Source: Cryptomeria japonica (taxonomy: Eukaryota; Streptophyta; Pinopsida; Cupressales; Cupressaceae). Taken from it: a DNA stretch of 64,000 bases. The notes beneath the pieces were generated by a model, which was not told where the DNA came from, did not search any database, and was given only the letters and a program-made list of their open reading frames with translations. The stretch lies in contig NC_081405.1 in the NCBI RefSeq assembly GCF_030272615.1, positions 159,980,317-160,044,316 of the forward strand, written 5' to 3'. A program made the position numbers and the translations under genes. Below, one piece after another: positions 57,915-64,000 of the stretch; the stretch's first letter is position 1; each line of letters opens with the position of its first letter.

Positions 57915-59330
57915 TGTTGGCATTTGCATGATGATTGCAATAATGAAATGATATGTTGTCATTGATGTCAATTAACCGGTAATGATATTGTTATAATTTT
58001 GTTTTGTAATCAGTAGGAAGAGCTAGAGAAGGGAACTGTAACTGGTAGGTGTGTTTGTGGAGTGAAACAGTATTGCTAAGAATTGGAGAGTTGAATAGGT
58101 AAACCCTACCTATTGATATGATAAACCCTAACTGATTAAGTTTGGTGAATTGGTTGTATTGGTTTATGATCTGATGATGAGCGGTAATGATTATGACATG
58201 TATGCATGTTGTATGAGAAGAGTTTCAAAGTGTTTTTAGCACGTTGAGATAATGGGTTTTATCTTGGGAATGAGAAAGTATATTGCATGTAATACAAACC
58301 ATGTGATGAGTTACAAAGTTTGATGAAGTGATGATCAAGGATCGGTTGAGGCTATCTTGAATGATGTGTAGAGATTGTTATGTAACAAACAGTCATACTT
58401 GAACCGATTTGTTTGTAATCTCTATGAGAAAATTAGGTTTATGTTGTGTTACTGACCTATTGATTTGTTTATAAGGTCAATGAGTTGTTTTGTTTCAGAG
58501 TTGGAAAAGTTGTATTTGAGTGTGTGGTTGCCAAACTAGATGATGTATCTACAGTTTGTGTAAAGGCAGATAGGAGCATGAAAAGGATTTGAACAAGAAA
58601 GTGTAGTGCTATTCAAACAAATCAGCAAACCCTTGTTGTTTTCTAACAATTACAACAGTTAAATCCCCTAACCGGGTAAGCTCTAATAAGCTTAGTGTTA
58701 TTCAAATCCTCTATCTAGGTGGTCCATTATCTTGGATTTCAAATCCTCTATCGAGGTTACTCCTCACAGGGTATTGCTTCTAATACGGTATTATAGTCAA
58801 TCCCTTAACCGAGTGGTCCCTAACAGGATCTGTTCTTAACATGAATTTCTGTAAAGCTTTAACAGGCTTGGCTCCTAACAGGGTGAACTTTAGAAGAGTT
58901 CATAATACTTGTGGGTAGTCATCCCCATCGTGGTTTTTCCCATTTGGTTTTCCACGTCAAAAATATTGTGTCAAGTGGTGAATGTTTTTGTGGTTATGTT
59001 TACTATGATTGAATTGCTTAACTGCTTAATCCACTTTGATAAGTTATGTTAACTGACAACAATCTGAAATGAGGTTTTACTTATGTCAGTAAAGTATTTG
59101 GATGTTTGTGAGTTTCAAGTTGTTTTACTGTTAATCTATTATAACAGTCAACCGATTTATCTTGACAGTGATATTGCATTTGTAGTTTAGTGGTTTAACT
59201 TGTCAGTTTAGATTTTTCTTTGAGAGTTTGTTTTTGAGATTGGTGGAAGTTATTATCAGTTTTCTATCTACTGATTCACCCCCCCCTTCTTAGTAGTTGA
59301 CCGAATCCTTATTATTTCATCATACCATCA
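57915..59330 (+). repeat. Element D 3' LTR
   Basis: 1416 bp, partner of 52004-53415. It contains the shared motif GTGGTTTTTCCCATTTGG near 58931 and an eight-C run at about 59279-59286, and ends CATACCATCA followed by the CTTAC duplication. Confidence 0.93.
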
Positions 59331-59335
59331 CTTAC

Positions 59336-59560
59336 AAGTTTCTATAAATTGGAATTGTGAGATGGTAATTGTATGAGTTGAGTTATTGCAGGTAACAAGG
59401 TGTTGTCAAGTTGATTAGAGAATAATAGAGAAGCATAGTGTTGTGCATATCCTTATTGAATATTAATAATATGCTTGCACTCTTTCTTGCTGTAGAGTTT
59501 TTTTTCAAAAGGGTTTCTCCATGTAAATTTGGTGTCACTTATGGCTTGCTGATTTTTCTA
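59336..59560 (+). mobile_element. Older LTR, right piece
   Basis: It continues the LTR that starts at 51876, after element D. It contains a copia-LTR-style segment, TTTTTTTTCAAAAGGGTTTC followed by TCCATGTAAA, near 59500-59525. The right end is not defined. Confidence 0.45.
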
Positions 59561-59578
59561 TGAATGTTAAATGTGTAA

Positions 59579-60768
59579 TCATATAATTTCAATTTGGTAA
59601 TGTTTCTCATGATGTTGTTGCTCTTGATCTTTAGGATTCCCACCTACATGATGTTTTAGAAAAGCTTCTTTATCATGACCATCTTGAGGGAGTTCTTCTT
59701 GGTGTTCTTCATGAATTTCTTCTTCTTGGTCCTTCTGGAGTTTCTTCTTGATTACCCATTGGAGAAAAAGGGGGTTAATCATCTTCATCATTGCCTTTAA
59801 TAATTGAATGAAAGGCTTCCTCACTCTCTTTATTTAAAGTTTCCATGCCATCATCTATAGTCTTATCCTTTTGCTGATTATCATCTTCATCTATATCTCC
59901 TCTTCCTAGCATAGAGCATACGACCTATTTTCTTTCATGATTTAAAGCATCCATATCAATCATTGTATCAATATCCTTTTTCACTTCATCTCCCTTTTCT
60001 ATTTTTTCAATCTCTACGTTTATTTGTGGCAAGTTGTGTTCTTGTGTATTTTTCTCTTGAATACTTTCTCCAACCCTAGCTACTTTTGATCCTTTTATTT
60101 GCTCACCTTTGTGAGATTTTGGGACATTATCTCTTTCAACTTCCCCTTCTTTATCATCCTCAATGTGAATGGCCTCTTGATGTTGTTGTTCAATCATCTC
60201 TTTCTAAGTCACATTTACTAAGAAGATTGGAGGTGGAGCTTCTCCTTGACTTATTGAAGTTTGGTGTAGAGTATGGGCTGCCTCTTTGGCTTGAGTTCAA
60301 GGATCATCTTTCTCTTGTGCACTTGAGGCTTCAACTGTTGTTTTCTTCTTCTTTTTATTTGTGGTGCTTCTTCCTCTACTTCCTCCTCAGACTAATCCCT
60401 AATTGTTTTTATTGGTGTTATCCTTTATTCAATCTTTTGTACACAATTGGGGTATCCTTAGAAACTTCTTTAGAATTGTTTTTAGCCCTAGTAGATCTAG
60501 TTGTTTGGTGGACTAAGGATGGGGCAACAGTGACAACAAGAGTCTCCATCCTCTTCCTAGTTGGTTCTTCACTTTTTGAAGGAGTCCCTTGAGCTCCTCT
60601 TCTGCCTTTCATTTGCTTGTGCATGTTCAATGGAGTCTGCTCAATGAAAGATCTAGCATAAACTGTTGAGTTAGTTGGAAGAGGTAGCTTCTTTGATGTA
60701 GAGGGGACCCTTTTGCCCTTGGTTGTACTTGCTCTTGTTGTGGCTTACTTTAAATCTAGGGAATGGGA
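59579..60768 (-). pseudogene. Unrecognised charged protein pieces, minus strand, left of solo LTR
   Basis: Several minus-strand frames occur (59579-59824, 59925-60197 and 60418-60630). They are rich in E, K, Q and H, with runs such as QKDQEEEIHEEHQEELPQDG and VEIEKIEKGDEVKKDID, and a basic part with KGRRGAQGTPSKSEEPTRKR. They look like one acidic/basic low-complexity tail of a larger protein whose other part may lie at 62315-62805. No family is recognised. A retroelement origin is likely from the setting, but not shown. Broken. Confidence 0.4.
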
Positions 60769-62309
60769 TGTTAGAAGTTTTATTTGTTTATTGATATTTG
60801 AGTTGTGTTGTCATTGATGTCAAACTTGGTATTCCAGATAGAGTTTGGTCCGGACATGGTTGTGTATTGTTGCAGATTTCTCTAACTGGTGTTGTTGTTG
60901 AGTTTGTGGTGTTGCAGTTAAGTTTATAGAGTATATGGCAAGTTCAATATGTAGGAAAGACCAATTAATGTATGCATGAAATAATATTTAATGTCCAACC
61001 AATAGAATGATTTGAATTACTCTAATGGTAAAGATTATGTTATATGGATGTTTCATCAATTGGTTTCTTGTTCACGGATTACAAAAGTTTGTTTTTATTA
61101 TTCTTTGATAGTGAGGGTGTCTATTGGACTAGTCCATAAAGTGTTTGGTGGCCTCCGAATATGTGGAATCTTGTGTTGCATTTTGGTGGACATGTTAGTT
61201 AGTGCAATATTTCAGTTCAACTCTATGATGGTGTTTTTGTTCCGAAAGTGAGTTGTGTTGGATAATGCTTGGTATGTTTAGTTTTCTGCGTATCTAATTG
61301 ATTTATCCTGTTTGGATCATGCCTTTTGGTCTGGATATGCATTAGAGGTTGAGTTAGAATATTGTTATTAGTCTCACCATGGTGTGTGAAGATTTTCCTT
61401 GGGTAATTTGCATTGGAAGATGTCTTTTCCTCGTTTGAGTGCTAAGTTTTACTGTATATATCTACACATTATGTTTGGTGGAAAATTTGGAGGATGTGTT
61501 AGTGTGTGCAATTCATTGGATTTGACTTGGACAGATGTATTGTGATGTTTTTGGGTCCTCTCTTTCTCCTAGAGTGGACCACTTTGAGTATTTTTGGTCT
61601 AAGTGGCTTATTTTTTGTGCAATATTGTTTATTCTAACTATGACCGACCCTCAAGGTTTTTGATGATATAACTTATATTTAAGAAGTCCATATGTATGAG
61701 TTGTGTATGGGATAGTGTGAATTGATGAGAAGCAAATGTGAATCATATGCAAGTAGATTCGAGACTAGATGTGTGAAAGTCGGCTCGTGAAGAGCTTTGA
61801 AAGGTGATACTTTTAGTTAGTCAATGTGTTGAGATAGTGGTAGCTATCAGAGATGTTTTCCATGATGATGGTTACTTGACATATAGTTTCAAGGTCAATT
61901 TCATGATGAGGAGATTATTCTCATATCAGTTCTTCTATTATTTCTATTGTTGGAAGATAGTGGGTCTCTTGGTAGCCCTTTTGCATCTAGCCCTAAAGCA
62001 CCGTGCCTCTGTTGTGCAAGTCCATGTATCTTTCCCTAAGGTAATGTACCTTAGTCTTGCAAGTCCATCAGGTGCATGTTGCTCCTTGGCAGTAAGCTTA
62101 AAATTTTGTAATCAATTTTATTTATATTGTGAGTATGATTCTCACTATGGTTTTTACCTGATTGATTTTTTCACATAAATATGGTGTTCATGTGTTGATG
62201 GTTGATGGTTTTAGTGTTATTATTAAATATTGTTTAATATTAATTAGATTATATTAGAAGTGTTCCATACTGATTCACTCCCTCTCTCAGTTTTATCATA
62301 GGTTTAACA
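60769..62309 (+). mobile_element. Solo LTR with TGGGA target duplication
   Basis: 1541 bp, TGTTAGAAGTTTTATTTG to GGTTTAACA, flanked on both sides by TGGGA (60764-60768 and 62310-62314). It contains the 'TTGTCATTGATGTCAA' phrase near its start, seen also in LTRs B and D, and degenerate versions of the shared motif (ATGGTTTTTACC near 62140) and of the C-rich end (TGATTCACTCCCTCTCTCAG). No internal region remains. Confidence 0.85.
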
Positions 62310-62314
62310 TGGGA

Positions 62315-62805
62315 AGTATATCATATGAATGCCTAATCAATTCATTAGTCCAATGTATGACATTCCATGCTTGCTGCTTCATATCTTCAAGCTCTATTAA
62401 ATTTTCATTTCCATTGTGGATAGGAATATCAAAGATCCTCTTCTTATTGTAAATGGGATGCAATCTATTTTCACCGTCTTTATCCCTTATTTCATCTGAA
62501 ATCCACATGTTCTCTGCTTGAGCTGCCAAGTCCAAGTCCATTTTGCAATGATCCCTTATTTTTGCTTCATGATCATCCACACAATTGGCCCAAAGGTCTT
62601 TAATATTTGGCACATGTCTAAAATATGACGCTTTCACCTTGTTAAATGTACTAACATGATCAAATTTACTCCTTTCTATTTGCAAGGGCTTTAAAGAGAA
62701 CTTTAACAATTTAGTCTCCACATTCTTAGTTGCTTTCATTTCCAAGCAAGAATGAGCACCAACTCTTATTGGCAGTTGGAAGCATGGCTTATGTTTATTG
62801 ACCAC
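62315..62805 (-). pseudogene. Unrecognised protein piece, minus strand, right of solo LTR
   Basis: An open frame on the minus strand starts at 62805 (MVNKHKPCFQLPIRVGAHSC) and runs for about 160 residues up to the solo LTR. It has mixed composition with patterns such as SYFRHVPNIKDLWANCVDDH and LAAQAENMWISDEIRDKDGE. No transmembrane segment, zinc finger or enzyme motif is seen. The frame reaches the LTR border, and charged coding-like sequence lies on the other side. Family unknown. It may be a non-pol gene of a retroelement or a host gene fragment. Confidence 0.4.
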
Positions 62806-62883
62806 TAGTTTATGAATAGGAGCAAACTTGGCTTTGAATAATGTCTACATAAAAAATCCAGACAAATACTTTATTTATGAATA

Positions 62884-63260
62884 GGATATCATACAAAGCC
62901 AAGGTTGCAACTATTCATAAAAACCAATTAATGTAATAATAAGGGTAGGAAACTCATGCCAAGGGTAGATGAGCGATTTGGGATTCCAAATTTGAAGGAA
63001 ACAAACTCTTTTAACACATTTTTGAGTGCCAGTAAATGTAAGTCACACATTAAAGAAAAACAATACCCACATTTTTGAAAGGAAACCAACAAAAAATAAA
63101 GTTGTAGTTAACTAGGACTCAAAAATATGTTAAAAGAGCTTGTTTCCTTCATATTTAGTGGCCTAAATTGATTAGCTACCCTTGGCACAAGTTTCTTGCA
63201 TTTATTCTTACTTTAATTGGTTTTTGTGAGTAGGAGCGACCTTGGCTTTTTATGATATCC
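62884..63260. mobile_element. Foldback MITE with 145-bp inverted repeats
   Basis: 62884-63028 and 63116-63260 are inverted copies of each other, about 80 percent matching by eye. They share GGATATCATA.AAAGCCAAGG, AAAAACCAATTAA, TGCCAAGGGTAG, GAAGGAAACAA.CTCTTTTAA and TTTTTGAGT. The loop is about 87 bp. The phrase ATAGGAGCAAACTTGGCTTT at about 62816 repeats the right end once more in direct orientation. There is no coding capacity and no certain target duplication. Confidence 0.75.
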
Positions 63261-63600
63261 TTTCCACACCCTCAACCCCCCAAATTTGCATGCCCTAGTT
63301 CTTTACAAGGATGTCATGGGTGTAACACGCTTGACCCTCAAAAACCCTATGCCTAAGGCTTTAAATGGGGATCAAGGATGTTGACATCCCCGACCCTCAA
63401 AAACAAGGATTTTGGTTTTCCTAATGAGGGTTCCTTTTTAGTTTAGATTTCTTAGTTAATTAGATAATTAGTGCCTATTAGTTAATTGTAGCTTTATCTT
63501 CCAGGTTTGAATTTCAAATAAAATCCAGTAAGTAGCTAAAATTGAAAGATTGTATAATTTTCCATAATAATGTATTACTCACTCAATTTGTTTTTTTCAC
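63261..63600. other. No gene recognised
   Basis: A phrase 'GACCCTCAAAAAC' occurs at about 63331 and 63391, a short direct repeat. Otherwise featureless. Confidence 0.4.
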
Positions 63601-63612
63601 GTAAAGTTGGCA

Positions 63613-64000
63613 ATGTCTGAAGAAAAGGTGGTACCCATGAAGTAAAAATTCAATTGTCACCTTCCTTCGACCAAGTTGGTCTCAATGAATAGAAGTACAA
63701 CTGATACTGACTTGGGGCATGTAGACTTACAAGATTTCTCAAGGAGGATGTCAAATTCAGATGGTAAAATAGTATGGGCTACAGCCTTGGTCCACTTGGG
63801 ATTGGTGCTAGTTGGAGGCTTCCCTACAATCTCCAAACTTAGTGCTAGCTTGTGCCATGAACTATGTTAGACAAGAGAAGAGTTTAGAGCTGGTTGGGGG
63901 AGATCATCCTAGATATCTCCCCTGATGCAATTAAAGCAGAATTTCACATCCCTCGACATGACCAATATGCCAAAGTCTCAGTGACTGATGGAGAGCAATA
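63613..64000 (+). pseudogene. Unrecognised coding-like sequence at the window edge
   Basis: Coding-like plus-strand sequence begins around ATGTCTGAAGAAAAGGTGGT (63613). It includes an open frame 63676-63870 (LGHVDLQDFSRRMS, WATALVHLGLVLVGGFPTIS) and, in another frame, SPDAIKAEFHIPRHDQYA up to the edge. I do not recognise the protein. The composition and neighbours suggest a gene of another repeat element. It continues beyond the window. Confidence 0.3.

Larger units (their letters stand above)
52004..59330 (+). mobile_element. Element D: Ty1/copia retrotransposon (fossil)
   Basis: This 7327-bp element has two LTRs (52004-53415 and 57915-59330) and a perfect target duplication, CTTAC (51999-52003 and 59331-59335). 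The order is primer site (about 53416), gag (about 53480-54240), zinc knuckle (54270), protease (about 54500), integrase (about 54870-55560), reverse transcriptase (about 56080-56700), RNase H (about 56990-57510), polypurine module and 3' LTR. All expected copia domains can be recognised, but the coding region is broken at roughly ten places. Sampled LTR stretches differ by about 6 to 7 percent, so it is older than element C. Confidence 0.95.

Overview
This is a gene-poor, AT-rich plant nuclear window, most likely from a seed plant with a large, repeat-bloated genome. A gymnosperm is my guess, resting only on element style and density. Almost everything recognisable is transposable-element DNA. 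The clear exceptions are four intact tRNA genes (two tRNA-Asp, two tRNA-Gly) and one candidate host exon on the minus strand near 38.7-39.0 kb. No rRNA, CRISPR, operon or complete host protein gene was seen.

Left part (1-17.6 kb). A scrap of Ty3/gypsy integrase (1-246) is followed by a tandem 'LTR-internal-LTR-internal' array of one element, called A here (247-10107). A has copia-style ends but no pol. It carries a coiled-coil/zinc-knuckle protein and a second long, K/E-rich protein instead. At 10107 it switches abruptly to unrelated sequence with unrecognised coding pieces (B, to about 13.58 kb), into which a solo LTR (10964-12350) has inserted. A non-coding stretch with CATT-rich low complexity and an (AT)n microsatellite follows.

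Middle part (16.7-35.3 kb). A minus-strand plant-mobile-domain (PMD) gene with its own TATA box lies just before a plus-strand gypsy-like LTR start at 26783. It is split by a Ty1/copia element, C (17611-24479, minus strand), with matching 5-bp target duplications. Further on, an L1-type LINE relic (about 31.2-35.3 kb) is split by a composite LTR insertion that contains a perfect 29-bp palindrome at an LTR/primer-site junction.

Right part (36.7-64 kb). A tRNA neighbourhood holds three tRNA-Asp units in tandem plus a divergent Asp/Gly pair, and the pair recurs 8.3 kb away. Around it lie MITE-like inverted-repeat elements (39.4, 46.9 and 62.9 kb) and several tandem repeats (170-, 200-, 166- and 99-bp periods). 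A second copia element, D (52004-59330), is nested in an older LTR. A second solo LTR (60769-62309) lies within a run of unrecognised minus-strand coding pieces.

How the pieces work together. Elements A, C and D share the LTR start TGTTGGCA, a tRNA-Met-type primer site, a doubled polypurine module before the 3' LTR and a common motif near the LTR end. The simplest reading is that pol-less element A was copied by machinery from C- or D-like copia elements. All LTR elements here look broken, and ages are judged only from LTR differences sampled by eye over short stretches (roughly 4 to 7 percent).
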